Shown here piece after piece: positions 1 through 11,340 of a stretch of 64,000 nucleotides of DNA. The notes beneath the pieces were generated by a model, which saw nothing but the letters and a program-made list of their open reading frames with translations, was not told the origin of the DNA and did not search any database. The position numbers and the translations under genes are program-made. Source of the DNA: Falciphora oryzae (lineage: Eukaryota; Ascomycota; Sordariomycetes; Magnaporthales; Magnaporthaceae); NCBI GenBank assembly GCA_000733355.1, contig JNVV01000005.1:216371-280370 (forward strand), written 5' to 3'. Each line of letters starts with the position of its first letter. Positions within the stretch are counted from its first letter, which is position 1.

Positions 1-608
1 TTCGATGATGGGACGATGGACTGTGCAGGTACTGGCGATGAGCCAAACACCCAAACCCCCCTCGGCCCCGCTGCCTTGAAATCCCAAAACCCGTCGTTTT
101 GGGATGCTATGACACCGGAAGGGGGATTGAAGCTTTGGGCTCGCCGTCTGGTCTTGATGGTGCTGGCTCCATCCTGTTGCATGCGCGCTGAGCAACCAGC
201 GCCTGCGTCGTCCTTTGATTTCCGTGCCACTCTGCTACGACGTATCCGTGGTAGCTTGTACCCGCTCCGCACCGTCTCTTTAGTGCCACACACCTTGCCG
301 TGCGTGCTGGTTTTTGCGGAAGCTTCATGTTGCTGCTTACGATTGCAGTCGTCTCCACCCCACACTGCCGCGGCCGGACAGATAGCAGCTTTGGGGCCTG
401 CGCTCCGCTGCAACCTGCCCGATACCTTCAGTCCAGTGGTTGTGCTTAAGTAAAAGAAACGGAAAATAGCAAAAGCCAAACCGAAGGGGGCACACACACT
501 GACTGCAGCGCTCGCTGCAAGCACAGGCAGGCGGCGGGCAGGGCGAGACCAGACCTTTGCTATCACTCCCTGTCCATCCCACACGCCCCTCCCGACCCCG
601 GTCCCTTG

Positions 609-648
<40 letters not shown>

Positions 649-2220
649 AGGTGGTGGTGACTCTGGGGGTCCTCCCCAGCTCGTCGAGCTCAGTTCGAAC
701 GAATGTCTGCCGGCACCGCACCGGCTCCTGCTCCCCTGTCCAGTGCCCCATTCCACGCTTGTGCACACCGGCCGTTCAGACAGAAACACAGTCCCGTCCC
801 CTCTCCCCAAAGGAGCCAAGCAACGCGAGCGAAGGTCTTTGCCACACTAGCCGGGAATGTGCTTCCAGCCTGCTGGCTGGGGACAGACTGCGTGGGCTCT
901 CCTCCCATATGGTGGAGCTCCTCCTTCCTCTTTTCCATCTGCGCTCCCCTCGACGTCTCCTGGCTTTTAATCTTTGCTTTCCCTTTTACCCTTTCCAAAA
1001 GAGCCGGACAATTCAACCGTCCGCTTCCCCCCTCCCTCGCCGTCGCCCACACCTACCGCTACGAGCAGGCCAGATCGAGAGCCAAGCAAGGTTGGTAGCC
1101 ACCCACCCTCCCGCAAAGCAACCGCCCTCCAGCGCCCCTAGACCGACCCTACCTCTGCGCCTACGACCCGGTGCTCCCCACCACTACCTCGCTGTGTGCC
1201 GCCCTACCGGACAGGCGAGACGCCTTGACCGGCGTTCCACCCGCTGCTTCCCTCGCAGTTCCCTGCAGCCTCCTTCCGGCCTGGTCCCTCTGGATGGCCC
1301 GCCCCAGACCTCACTTACCCCCCTGCTTGTTTTCTTTTGCCAGCAGTGCAATTTCTTATCTTGCCTCCTCCTCGTCCGACTCACTCCTCGCCCTCTTTAT
1401 TCTGGCCCGGCCTCTGCCCGCTCGTCTGCTACGTCCCGTCGAAACGAGAAACAGGAGGGGGCGCGAGAGCCAGGAAATGAAACGGGAGAGCACCGACGGC
1501 CTTCTGACCAGCTTCCCCACCACAGAGCGCCAGCGTCGAGAGTAAAACGGGCGGTTCGAATTCCGGCTGCTGGGACCTGCCTGCATCGTCCTGATCCAAC
1601 CACAGCCGGCCAGCCAGCCTGGGCCACCCAATTCGCAGCATTCCCCGCGGGCGAGTCGCAGCCGCCCCAGGGCACCCGGCCACCCAACCAGTGCAGGCCA
1701 TTGGGGAATCTTGGAGACAGCGCCTGAGACCACCCTGGCCCCCCGCCGTCACCGCCCTTGTCGCATTGAAATTCAGAGGCAGGTCCGGCACGACCAGAAA
1801 ATTTCCTTGTTCGGCCGCCAACCGCCTGCCTCGCCGCCCGCACTCTTCGACGCCCGTGCCCTCACCAGACCACGCGCCACTGCACCCCACAGAATCGAAG
1901 AACGTCCAGAACAACCCCCGGTGGAGAAGCACGATCCAGTTGCGAGGCGCAAACGGGGCCACTGGAACCCTGCCGGTGCCACTTTTATTTTCCTCCAAGA
2001 GAAATTGATCCTGCCCCCGTTTCTTCCAAAAGTCCAAGTGCAAACTTTCCTGAAATAATACCCAAAAAAAGGAAGAAGAAAAGCAAGTCGTCCATGACGA
2101 GTTCTTGTTCTCCTCCGCCCCGGCCACCACTCGAGGACTACTACAAACTGTTGGGCTCGCCGGTTCGATGAGATTGGACGTCGCCGTCTATCCTCTCGCA
2201 TCCCTCCGATTTCGCCCACC
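1..2220. other. Gene-poor upstream region of the REG1-like gene
   Basis: I see no supportable coding gene here. Open frames exist but they overlap on both strands, are Pro/Arg/Ser-rich and show no family motif. The last kilobase is C/T-rich and ends in a strong start context (CCACCATGG) for the gene at 2221, so much of it is probably promoter and long 5' leader. A 37-base A run lies inside it (listed separately). Confidence 0.6.
609..645 (+). repeat. Poly-A homopolymer of 37 bases
   Basis: An uninterrupted run of A from 609 to 645 follows CCCTTG. It could be a genuine homopolymer, a retroposed poly-A remnant or an assembly artefact. No coding remnant or target-site duplication is visible beside it. 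The exact length of such a run is unreliable in short-read assemblies. Confidence 0.9.
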
Positions 2221-4223
2221 ATGGCCGTCGTCCTGCAGACCGACGACAACAGCTACTTCCAGACCTCGGCGTTGCGCCGTTCACACTCGCAGCCCAAGTT
2301 TGGCAGCTCACACTCCTCGTTCCACTCCTCCGCGTCGGCATCTCGAATAAGTGACGCCTATGGCCCCCAGCCTGTCAAGGTCTACTCAGACTCGGCCATC
2401 TCATCCGAGACATTATCTCCTCACATCCTAAACCCCGACTCTTCCGACCTGTCATATCCGTCCACGCCCACCACCACCTCCAGCAGCGTCACGAGCACGT
2501 CCTCCCAGAACCTCGCACCGCCGCGTCGCACAACACGGCATCACCACCGCCCCTTGCCCGACGAAGATGACAGCGACTTTGCGTATCCAGGCTCAGATGC
2601 GAGCTACCTGAACGAAGTCGAGGACCTCGAGCCCCCACCGAGCCCTAGGACAGGCGACTCATATAGTGTCTCTCCGAACGACGGCGACACTTCGACAACC
2701 GAGGAGTCGTCACATCCCGTCACCCCCGACTTTTACGACCACGCCGACGATGACATTGCCGTCCGGGCACTGCCGTCGCGTCACGTGGACTACCTGTCCC
2801 ATAATTGGCGAGAGGAAGATATCTGGGAATCGTGGAAGTACATCGTCGCCAGGAAAGCCGACTACAGCAATGCCGCGCGCCTAGAAAACGCCTCCTGGAG
2901 GACATGGATGAAGTCGAAGAATAAGCTTCGGACGGTTTCTCCAGAGACTCTGAACTGGTGCGTTGCCCGGGGAGCATTTTCTCAACCTGCAAGGGCCTCT
3001 CCCACCCGGACTTTTGTGGCGATTCTCAGGTGACCGTCCCGAATTATAATGGCTCTAACACTTAGGACAGGCTCAAGGACTGCGACGTGACATGGCTCTA
3101 TGGGCCGCTGCAGACCGGTTTCACCGGGCTGGACCCCAATGCGGGGGAGTCGTCCGAGACCACGCTGCCAAAGTCGCCTTCCCACGTCAAGAAGCCTATC
3201 CTGAAGAAGCGGAGCATGTCGGAAGTCATGCTGCAGAGGTCAATATCAACCTCGTCGCTCGTCAAGCAGGCGGCTGCAGCAGTCCAAGCGCAGCAGAAAG
3301 AAGGGGCTGGCGGCCGGTTACTGCGGCCAAGGCTAGAGAGGGCGGCGACTGATTATATAACATTGCCGCTGTCGTCGCGCCGACACAGCCCTGGGAACTC
3401 GAGCCACATGACCTCCAGTTCCTCGTCAAGACTCGAGTCCCCCGCTGGTGAACGCAAGCACATCCACTTCAAAGAGGAAGTCGAGCAGTGCATCGCCGTC
3501 GAGGTCAAGGGCGAGGAGGACGACGAATTTGATAACTATAGGTACCCCACTGGCTACGACAGCGACTCGGACAACGACGCCATAATGATGAAGCGGACGG
3601 CAATCAAGAAGAAGCGACCGGTGCTCAAGAGGAATAAGAGCTCGAGCGGCGAGAAGACCATTGCCATGCTTCCCTCGACCACTCTCAAGTACAGAGAGGA
3701 CACCCCCGAGCCCCCGGAGGCGTCCACGGCCATGAAGCACAGCTACAGGAGTCCGACCTTGACGCCGTCCTCGTCGCAAGAAACGCTCAAGCCATCAAAA
3801 CCCAAATCATCAGGCAAGGGCATGTTCTTTGCGGACGACGACGAGGATGATGAAGAGGAGCAGCAGCATGTGGAAAACCGGGACGAAGAGGACGACGATG
3901 ATGATGACGATGATGACGGCATCACCATGGGGTCCTCGAGGTCACGGTCAGCCGTTTCCCTACTGGGCGGCAGCAGCTCCTCCAGAGGTCTTTCGGACTC
4001 GTTGTCCGGGTCCTCAGGGTCCGGCCTCAAGCGAACAACCTCGTCGAGCAGCCTTTCCGCAGAACCGACCGGGATGCGACGAACAGAATCTGGTATGTTA
4101 ATGCCCTACGAAGAAGGCGACCCACCGGCCGCCAATGGTGGGCTTGTCGGACGGGTCATTGATACGGTCAACACAGCCCGAGATATTGCTCATGTCATCT
4201 GGAACGTGGGCTGGAGGAAGTGA
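2221..4223 (+). CDS. reg1: REG1-like regulatory subunit of protein phosphatase 1
   Basis: Exons 2221-2957 and 3071-4223 (113-bp intron, GTGCGT...ACAG) give 629 residues. The protein is the fungal REG1/Hex2 type, which in yeast targets the PP1 catalytic subunit Glc7 to Snf1 kinase in glucose repression. Evidence is the DUF1752 block at about residues 189-265 (HNWREEDIW, then SWRTW, then ETLNW), interrupted by the intron and resuming with LKDCDVTWLYGP. The PP1-docking-like KHIHF at 375-379 is followed by a conserved EEVEQCIAV. N-terminal and C-terminal thirds are Ser/Thr-rich and disordered; an acidic Asp/Glu run sits near residues 500-530. The start is chosen for its near-perfect context (CCACCATGG). 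Family assignment is firm; a role in carbon catabolite repression is inferred from the family. Confidence 0.88.
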
Positions 4224-5266
4224 GAGGGACGCAAATCTTTTTGTTTTAGCCCCCGCTCGCCTCGCCTCCCCCCTTCCTCATTGATACCCAGCACGACGCG
4301 AAAGAATTTGTTTCTCAAACCACCGCCATCAACACACTGCACACCCTGTCCTGCGTTCAACCCCCTTGGCTTTCTGCTTGCTATCTGGGAGCCTACTGCC
4401 GAGGGGCCGGGATACGTGGGTGCTCGAAATATGGTGGACATTCTGGACACCAACCTCGGTTAAAACCGGACGACTGGCACACCCTGGCTTCTGTCTGGGT
4501 GGAAGGGTCCGGCGAGACGGGAGAAATCGGCTCGCGCCGTTTCCTAGCGCCGTGTCAAGCATCTCTCCAAGAAATGGCCTCCTATACGATTCGGGCCCTG
4601 CATTGCCGCCGCGGGACACCAACCGACGAAAACCACCCGCGCGTTGATCGCCCCGAGCTACATACATACGATATCCATACTCGATGCCACACCCTCGCGA
4701 TAATGGCATCTCGGCATCAGCACACCATGCTGTCCCGGCCTTTGCCAGGCTTCTGGCTCTGTTAATTCTGCAATCATCGGCCTGGTGCAGGCACCCTGTT
4801 GCACAGCCAGTTTGTTTGCTTTTTCTTGTTACCACTTTCCGATTCGTTTTTATGGGGTCTTGTTTGCGGCCCCTTCTGTGTTCCATATACTTACGGGCTA
4901 ATCGGCTGTCAGGTTTTGACCCGTCCGCCTGTCTGTCTCGTCTCTGGTGTTCACGGTGCTTGGTTTTTATTGCTTTATTTGGCCACCCAGATCAGTCCGG
5001 AAAGAACGGCTAGATCTGCCATGCTACTACTGCATACATATTGTCCTGAAAACAGCCTGTCACATTTTGTTCTTGTTATTTGCGCAAAAAGAAAAGCTTT
5101 CACTAGGAAAGGCCTTGCGATCGATCTATTCCCGGGCGCCGTCGCACGCGCGGAGATGGAAGGGTCATCATACACGAGGGGAGATGGGAAAAGTTCCTTC
5201 GGAAGGGGTGGGAAAAGTCAAAACTGGGTTATCGGCGGCGTTAATTCTCTTGTTTCTCGGGGTCTT

Positions 5267-5454
5267 NNNNNNNNNNNNNNNNNNNNNNNNNNNNNNNNNN
5301 NNNNNNNNNNNNNNNNNNNNNNNNNNNNNNNNNNNNNNNNNNNNNNNNNNNNNNNNNNNNNNNNNNNNNNNNNNNNNNNNNNNNNNNNNNNNNNNNNNNN
5401 NNNNNNNNNNNNNNNNNNNNNNNNNNNNNNNNNNNNNNNNNNNNNNNNNNNNNN
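5267..5454. other. Assembly gap (188 N)
   Basis: The bases are all N. It is flanked by T-rich sequence on the right, which suggests a low-complexity region that was not resolved. Any reading frame across it is meaningless. Confidence 0.99.
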
Positions 5455-5820
5455 TTTTTTTTCCTATCCGTCTGTCTTTTTCTCACTTTTTTTGGTCCCC
5501 TTGTGGCTGGTAGCAACAGACAGGGTCGCCAGCCCTCTTACTCCAATTTTCTGCCGGTTATCTCTGCTAGCGGGGGATATATCCAGGTCAAAGTTTGTGC
5601 CAGGATGGGATGGAACCTGATCATTGATTGGACTGAAGGGTGATGGTTCTAATAATTTTTTTTTTTTTTCATGATTCCGGTCGGTTCATTCGCTGCCTTG
5701 GTTTCTTGTTACCAAATTTTCTCCTTTTTTTTTTTTCCCTTCTCTCCGAGGCGGTGAAGAGAGCAGACGACACATTCGGCAGGGCAGCATTTGCCCTAGC
5801 CGAGAGGAATCCATCGAGTC

Positions 5821-5838
5821 AGCGAGCGAGCGAGCGAG
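5821..5838. repeat. Short (AGCG)n microsatellite
   Basis: There are about four and a half copies of AGCG in the non-coding region downstream of the REG1-like gene. It has no associated feature. Confidence 0.7.
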
Positions 5839-6727
5839 CACCGCAGCAATGAGCAGGGCCATCGGCAAGCAGCATGCAAGAAGAGCAGGCGGGCATCCGC
5901 GCCTTCTTGGTTCATCGTGGCCACCAAAGCATTGGCCAACTGATGGAGCTGGCCCGGTGGTACCGTACTTAGTTGTCATTATTATCATGCATTTTCCCTT
6001 CTGATTTTTTTTCCCCTTTCCTCTCGGGTTCCTTTCTATCGTACACAGTTATCATGACCTCTTTTTTTTTTCTTGTTGCCATCTCCCTGTTTGCGTTTGC
6101 TTCTGCTTCGGTTACGATCCTACTAGGGACCGCAGGTTAAACCTCGAGCGGCGGGAGGGGTTCCGTTGGCCAACTCCATTCCTGCTGCCCGACCTGCCCA
6201 ACCGTTGTGGTTTTAGTTTCTTTGCTTCGATTTCGGGTCTTGCCTTGGCGTCGAGGGTTTTGAGTTCAGGGAGGATTTTTCAATGTTACACAGTGGCGGA
6301 AGCGCAAAGTTTGGCAGGCGAGCGCGGCTCCAAGGGGGGGTTGTTTGACGAGACCTGGCTGAGCTGCCTTTTCGTTAGATAATTTTCTTGTTTTTCTTTT
6401 CTTCTCTGTTGTCTGCTGGCCCCACTCTTTCCGGGTCCAAATAATGAAGGTTGCACATAGATATAAATGATGGAGGGAAACGGGACGGGCAAATCGGGAT
6501 GGGAAAACGGGGGGTGAAATGTGCATGTATATATAACACATATCTTACATACAATAAGTGACACATGTTGACCTAGATCTCCTCGGCTCACTCGTAGGGC
6601 TGTGGTTGGCGTTCTTGATAAAAATGCGAACGGAGGCCCTGGCATAGTTTAACCCCAGAAGACGTGAGCCTCAAGATATCCTGAGGCACTAAATTCCTTT
6701 TCTTCTTTCTAAGCAACGTACATACTC

Positions 6728-9700
6728 CTAGGCTTGGCTGCTGCTGCTGCTATCGAGCTTCCTGACCGGCTCGACGAGGACCAGCGGGGCGCTCGGGTCG
6801 ACGCTCTTGAGCCTGACTTCGACCAGGTCGTCGCTCTTGAGCGAGGCCAGGTCAACGGGCTGCTCGCCGCCGTCGGCGACGGCGTCCGAGGGCACCAGGA
6901 AGCCGCGGACGTCGAAGAAGCTGGCGAGGGTGCCGTAGATGGGCCGGCGGACGCGCGGGTGCGAGACGCGGAACACGAACGTCTCGGGCAGCGGGGCCTG
7001 GCCAAAGTACCAGGCGCGCGTCAGGGCCTGCAGCGAGTAGAGCGAGTGCTCCCTCGACAGCTTGGCGGCGGCGAACTCGCGCAGCTTGAGCATGGGCAGC
7101 ACCTCGCGCTCCAGCCGGGCCTGCGAGAAGGGCAGGAAGCTGCGGGGAGAGACGGCGGCAGCGGCGGCTGCCGCGGCCGCCAGCTGGGCGGCGTCGGCGG
7201 TGGCGGGGGTCACGATGGCCAGGGAGCCGGGGCCGGCGTCCCGCCGCCCGGCCTCCTCGGCGAGGGCGGCGTGGATCTGCCAGTGGGCCAGCAGGTCGGC
7301 GTACCTGCGCAGCGGGCTGGTGACCTTGACGTAGACGTCGAGGCCGAGCAGGAAGTAGGAGCCGGGTGTGGCGCTCAGCTGGTGGTAGCCGGCGAGGGCG
7401 GCGAAGCTGGTCTCGTCGGTCGTGTCGAGGGTCCGGTCCGACAGGACCTTTGGGTAGAAGACGTCGCGGGCCCAGGGCAGCAGTACGGCCCGGTTGAGGT
7501 CGGCCTGGGGCATGGTGCGGAAGGGCATGGGGATGCCCCTGGCGGCGCACCAGCGGCCCGCGACCTCGCCGGCGAGGAGCATCGACGTGGACACGAGCGT
7601 GTGGCCGCCGTTGTCCGGGTACGAGACCTCGATGGAGGGGTCGCCGAGGGCGCGGAAGGAGCCGTCCCGGGCCTCGACCACGCGGGTGTGCTCGAAGGAG
7701 GCGCGCGCGACGGGGCGGGGGCGGAAGGCGCTCGCGGGCATGCCGCCGTTGGCCTCGAGCACGGCCCGGCGGGCGTCGGTCAGGCGGCTGAGCAGCCTGA
7801 GGTCCTCGACGTCCTCGGGCGAGAGGTCGCCGATCCGGGACAGGGGCTTGGTCTCGGCGCTTGGGATCTCCTCGGGCGGCAGCTCAGGGCCGACGCGGAT
7901 GCTGTCCTGCGGCGACTGCGGGCCGGGTGCGAAGGGGCAAAGGGTTGCCAGCTCGTCGACGGTCATGTAGACGATGTTGCGCGCGATGCCTGGCGTGATG
8001 TCCAGGTCAAGCACCGCCCCGCTCTCGTCTACTTTAGCGCTGAAGGTGAGGCAGCGGCGGTTGGGCGCGAGCGAGAAGTGGTCCCTGACGGCGTCGCCGG
8101 GGAACATGGGCTCGTAGTGGCCAGGCAGGTAGATGGTCTGAGTGATGGTCTCGGCGTATTTGGCAGCTGGGTCCCCGGGCACAATGGCCGACGTGGGATC
8201 CGCGACGTGCACGTGTATCCAGTACTGCCCTGGCGTGTCGGTGCGCTCGATGGACAGTCCATCGTCGACGTCGGTTGTGGAGGCCGAGTCTATGCAGTAG
8301 ATCTTGGTGGCTCCCCAATCCCTGCGCTTTCCGGGGTAGATGTCGCGCTTGAGCGCCTCGGGGGAAGCCGGCTCGGGGTGGTTGAGGATGCCGCCGGTGC
8401 GGCTGACATAGAGTCCTGGCGGCGGAAACGTGTGGCGTGCCGCAAAGTCCCAGGGCAGGATCCAGCCCACCTCCTGTAGAAACATCCAGCCGGCCGAGAT
8501 GTCCAGCCGCTCGAGGTGGTCGTAACGACCCAGGGCCTTGAGGATGGTGGCCCCGACGACGTTGACGCGTGAGCTGGGCGAGAACTTGCGGCTTGCGGCC
8601 CACAGGTACATGAAGCGCATGACCTCTTCATCCTCCTCGTCGAGCCACCCCGTGGCCTTCAGGTGCGCATCACCTGTGCCCGCCACTGCCTTTGCCTCGG
8701 CCTCGGCGTCGGACAAGGGGTGACAGGGGCCCAGGGTGCCCATGGCGGCGCTGTGGTCACGGAGTCTGCGGCTGCGGTCGATCTGACGGCGGGCCCTGTT
8801 GACGAACCTGCCCAGCCTGTGCTTGAGGCGGCGCTCCCCCGTCATGCCGTCGGATGACTGCCAGTTCTGGTCGAGATAGTAGGCGCGCACCATGTTCTCG
8901 ACGGCGCGCACCGCTTCGACGTCGTCGGTGGGGAGGACCTCGTAGAGACAGCCACGAAGACCAAAGGCGGCGCGGACGAAGGGGCGGAAGCACACCTCCT
9001 GCTTGAGCATGGCGCGGTGCACGGCGTAGACGGCCGAGTCCGGGAAGTCCAAAGTGTCCGGGTCGCGGGCATGGTGGGGGAGCACCAGCTCGGCGGCCTC
9101 CTTGGCCGTGATGAAGGAGCGGCCCGACGGCAGGATGGCGTCGTGAGCGCTCTCAAGACGAGCCGAGTATCTCTGCATGGCGGCATTGGCGTCGGCGCTG
9201 AACCTGATCATCATGCGCAGCAGACCCTCGCCAAGGGCTCTGCTGGGACCCTGGCGCTGGTCGCGGAGCTCCTGGAGCATGGCCTCGGGGGTGCCTGGGG
9301 GCGGCAGAGCATCGCGGACAGGGGCGATATCAGCCTCTTTGGCGAAGCCAGGGACAATAAACATGGTAGAGGCCTCTCTGGTAAAAATCCAGCTGCCGTT
9401 GTCGGCGTAGAAGTGGTCGATGCCGTCGATTCGGGCGACACACACGGCCATCTGGCGCGCCCTCTGGACCTTGGACAGGAACTCGACCAGATCACCGACC
9501 TGGACGCCCGACGACAGGGGCTGGAGGTCCTGCTCCAGGTCAAAGTCGACCTGTTCGTCCGGGATCGCATCGGCCTCCTCGTCCAGGTCCACGGCGCCAT
9601 GCGACGTCTGGGAGCGCGTCGAGCGGTTCTGCGCAGTCCACGGCAACCTGAAGACGACGTTGTCCTTGTCCACTACCGTGGGCTGCCCGTGCTCCTCGTC

Positions 9701-10024
9701 CCACTGTGCCAGGCGCTCGCGGATCGAGAGCGGCTTGGGTTCGGCCTGTTCTGCAGCCGCGGGGGCACCGCCCCGGGGAGGCCGACCATTTGGCGGGCGA
9801 TGGCGCTTAACGGTCGCAAATGTCTGTACCCCGATACGCACCCTGGAAGATGCCGACAGCTTTGACGTTACCCGAGGCCGCTGCAAGTCGGGCACGCTGG
9901 TCGCGGCTCGTGGACGCAAGCCCCGGGCAAGGCAGTTCCAGCACACATAGGCGCCGCCTCTCCTGGGTTGCAGCATGACGGCGAGCCCTAGGCGTAGGCT
10001 GCGGGCTGGTGCTATGGATTCCAC
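6728..10024 (-). CDS. cyt-4: Mitochondrial RNase II-family exoribonuclease (CYT-4/DSS1 type)
   Basis: A single exon encodes 1098 residues, close to the usual length of CYT-4. The family comprises the 3'-5' exonuclease of the mitochondrial RNA-degradation and processing machinery (yeast Dss1; Neurospora CYT-4, needed for mitochondrial RNA splicing and turnover). The RNB domain is clear: the metal-binding acidic cluster DSASTTDVDD gives D579, D585, D587 and D588, and the RNB signature SPLRRYADLL lies at 903-912. The N-terminus is basic with CWNC (about residue 28), a pattern I associate with mitochondrial presequences in these fungi. M17 (position 9976) is an alternative start that begins nearer the presequence. 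A Ser/Thr- and Ala-rich insertion lies between SPLRRYADLL and the C-terminus. Head-to-head with the small secreted gene at 10824. Confidence 0.9.
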   Translation of the reverse strand: MESIAPARSLRLGLAVMLQPRRGGAYVCWNCLARGLRPRAATSVPDLQRPRVTSKLSASSRVRIGVQTFATVKRHRPPNGRPPRGGAPAAAEQAEPKPLSIRERLAQWDEEHGQPTVVDKDNVVFRLPWTAQNRSTRSQTSHGAVDLDEEADAIPDEQVDFDLEQDLQPLSSGVQVGDLVEFLSKVQRARQMAVCVARIDGIDHFYADNGSWIFTREASTMFIVPGFAKEADIAPVRDALPPPGTPEAMLQELRDQRQGPSRALGEGLLRMMIRFSADANAAMQRYSARLESAHDAILPSGRSFITAKEAAELVLPHHARDPDTLDFPDSAVYAVHRAMLKQEVCFRPFVRAAFGLRGCLYEVLPTDDVEAVRAVENMVRAYYLDQNWQSSDGMTGERRLKHRLGRFVNRARRQIDRSRRLRDHSAAMGTLGPCHPLSDAEAEAKAVAGTGDAHLKATGWLDEEDEEVMRFMYLWAASRKFSPSSRVNVVGATILKALGRYDHLERLDISAGWMFLQEVGWILPWDFAARHTFPPPGLYVSRTGGILNHPEPASPEALKRDIYPGKRRDWGATKIYCIDSASTTDVDDGLSIERTDTPGQYWIHVHVADPTSAIVPGDPAAKYAETITQTIYLPGHYEPMFPGDAVRDHFSLAPNRRCLTFSAKVDESGAVLDLDITPGIARNIVYMTVDELATLCPFAPGPQSPQDSIRVGPELPPEEIPSAETKPLSRIGDLSPEDVEDLRLLSRLTDARRAVLEANGGMPASAFRPRPVARASFEHTRVVEARDGSFRALGDPSIEVSYPDNGGHTLVSTSMLLAGEVAGRWCAARGIPMPFRTMPQADLNRAVLLPWARDVFYPKVLSDRTLDTTDETSFAALAGYHQLSATPGSYFLLGLDVYVKVTSPLRRYADLLAHWQIHAALAEEAGRRDAGPGSLAIVTPATADAAQLAAAAAAAAAVSPRSFLPFSQARLEREVLPMLKLREFAAAKLSREHSLYSLQALTRAWYFGQAPLPETFVFRVSHPRVRRPIYGTLASFFDVRGFLVPSDAVADGGEQPVDLASLKSDDLVEVRLKSVDPSAPLVLVEPVRKLDSSSSSQA

Positions 10025-10823
10025 AAGGAACTACTTCACGTGTCAGCCTCAATGGCTTGCACCGCGAGGACGAGCTTAGACATGCCGTCGTCGCCGTCCT
10101 TGACATTTTTTTTCTTTATAGTGGGGCTTTCGATAGATTCACGTCAACAACCGCAGGAGACACGCCGTCACGTGCCATTCAATTGGCTAACTAACAGCTT
10201 CCCTTGCCACTCAGGAAGAACAAACCACCAACAGCCCTAATCAGGCAGCTTACAGAGGAAATGGATCTACATGGTGTGCCCTGAATGATCTACCTCTTGG
10301 TGTGCGACGTGGTATCTAGCCAGAAAGCCCCGTTTGCCTTGCTGAGGCGAGTCCTCCCGAACCCTCCAACATGTCTCGGGGGTAACGGAGGGAACACTTC
10401 TTTGTTCCTGGCGGCATTCCTTCGGCTGCTGCGTCATAACTGGCAGAGGCATCGAAGCCGAGACCGCAGATCGCTAGCCGGCCAGCTGCATTCTTTATTC
10501 CAAGTCTGGGGCCATGTCCGTTTGCGTCCGTCCGCTGGGAGATCGGCAGCAAACACAGGGGCCTCCTGGAATGGAACGATGATCCCTTTCAGCTCTTGCT
10601 GTATATAAGTTTGGTTCCCATCCTGAACCAAAGGGGCGGGTTTGTTCGAGTGTTGGTAGCCTACCTGCCGAGTGTGCGTCCAGACATCCCAAGCACTATA
10701 GCGAGTGAACCAGCCAGCCAACCGGCCTGTCAACCAGTCCGCAGCTACAAGTTTCCCTAGACTCCGGGATACGAACAAACAAGCAGACAGCAAGCCAGTC
10801 ACTACACCACGCTGACAAAAGCC
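10025..10823. promoter_or_regulatory. Divergent promoter region between cyt-4 and the small secreted gene
   Basis: This 0.8-kb space separates two divergent genes. It contains a TATATAA box at 10602-10608 that points to the right-hand gene. No coding sequence is supported. Confidence 0.5.
10602..10608 (+). promoter_or_regulatory. TATA box (TATATAA)
   Basis: TATATAA lies about 216 bp upstream of the ATG at 10824, a plausible spacing for a fungal promoter with a leader of 150-180 bases. Confidence 0.5.
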
Positions 10824-11340
10824 ATGCATATGCTTCAGACTGTGCTCCTGGGCCTCGTCGGCGTCGCGCTGGCCCAGCACGACGGCATGGACAGCATGGA
10901 CCACATGGCCACGGCCACGACCGCGCCGTCTACGCTCCTGGTGGCGCCGGGCACTCCGAGCGTGTCCTCAACGACCGTCCCCACGATCCTCGTCGACACG
11001 CACACGGCCGTCGTCCCCATCGCCGCCACCAGCACCACCACCGGGGCCGACCACGACCCGCACGCCACCATGTCGCACGCCGGGTCCAACCGCACCAGCA
11101 CCAGCCACTCGGTGCCGGTCCCCACCACGACCGGTGCCCCTCTCCCGGCCGGCGCCCCCGCCGTGTCCGCGACCTCGGTGAGTCTTGTTGATATCATTGA
11201 CATGTCCTTGCACGACGTGTCTCACCCAGATCAAGGAGCAGTAGGCGAGAAGAAGTCGAGGGGGTTTTCACTAACACGGTATCGCGCAGGCTGGCATCAT
11301 TGCCCTGATCTTTGCCCTGGGTTTCGCCGCCCAGTACTAG
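10824..11340 (+). CDS. Small secreted Thr/Ser-rich protein, probably GPI-anchored
   Basis: Exons 10824-11177 and 11290-11340 (112-bp phase-0 intron, GTGAGT...GCAG) give 134 residues. The first 18 residues form a signal peptide (hydrophobic LQTVLLGLVGVALA). The mature N-terminus is Met/His/Asp-rich (QHDGMDSMDHM), followed by a Thr/Ser/Pro/Val-rich middle with another His-rich patch (DHDPHATMSH). Exon 2 supplies a hydrophobic tail AGIIALIFALGFAAQY, which looks like a GPI-attachment signal that is removed on anchoring. No family is recognised. The clustered Met and His could bind copper, but that is only a suggestion from composition. Confidence 0.72.

Larger units (their letters stand above)
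4224..6727. other. Intergenic region with assembly gap
   Basis: This is the convergent 3' space between the REG1-like gene and cyt-4. It holds T-rich stretches, an N gap, a short (AGCG)n tract near 5821-5838 and a TATATATAA stretch near 6530, but no convincing coding sequence or RNA gene. Confidence 0.6.

Noticed and set aside
606..1727. 373-codon frame starting in the A run
   Set aside because: It begins with a poly-Lys from the homopolymer, then is Pro/Arg/Ser low-complexity with no motif. It is leader-type sequence.
6734..8479. 581-codon open frame on plus opposite cyt-4
   Set aside because: It is the antisense shadow of the RNB gene in GC-rich DNA, Gly/Val/Arg-rich, with no motif; the sense strand has catalytic residues.
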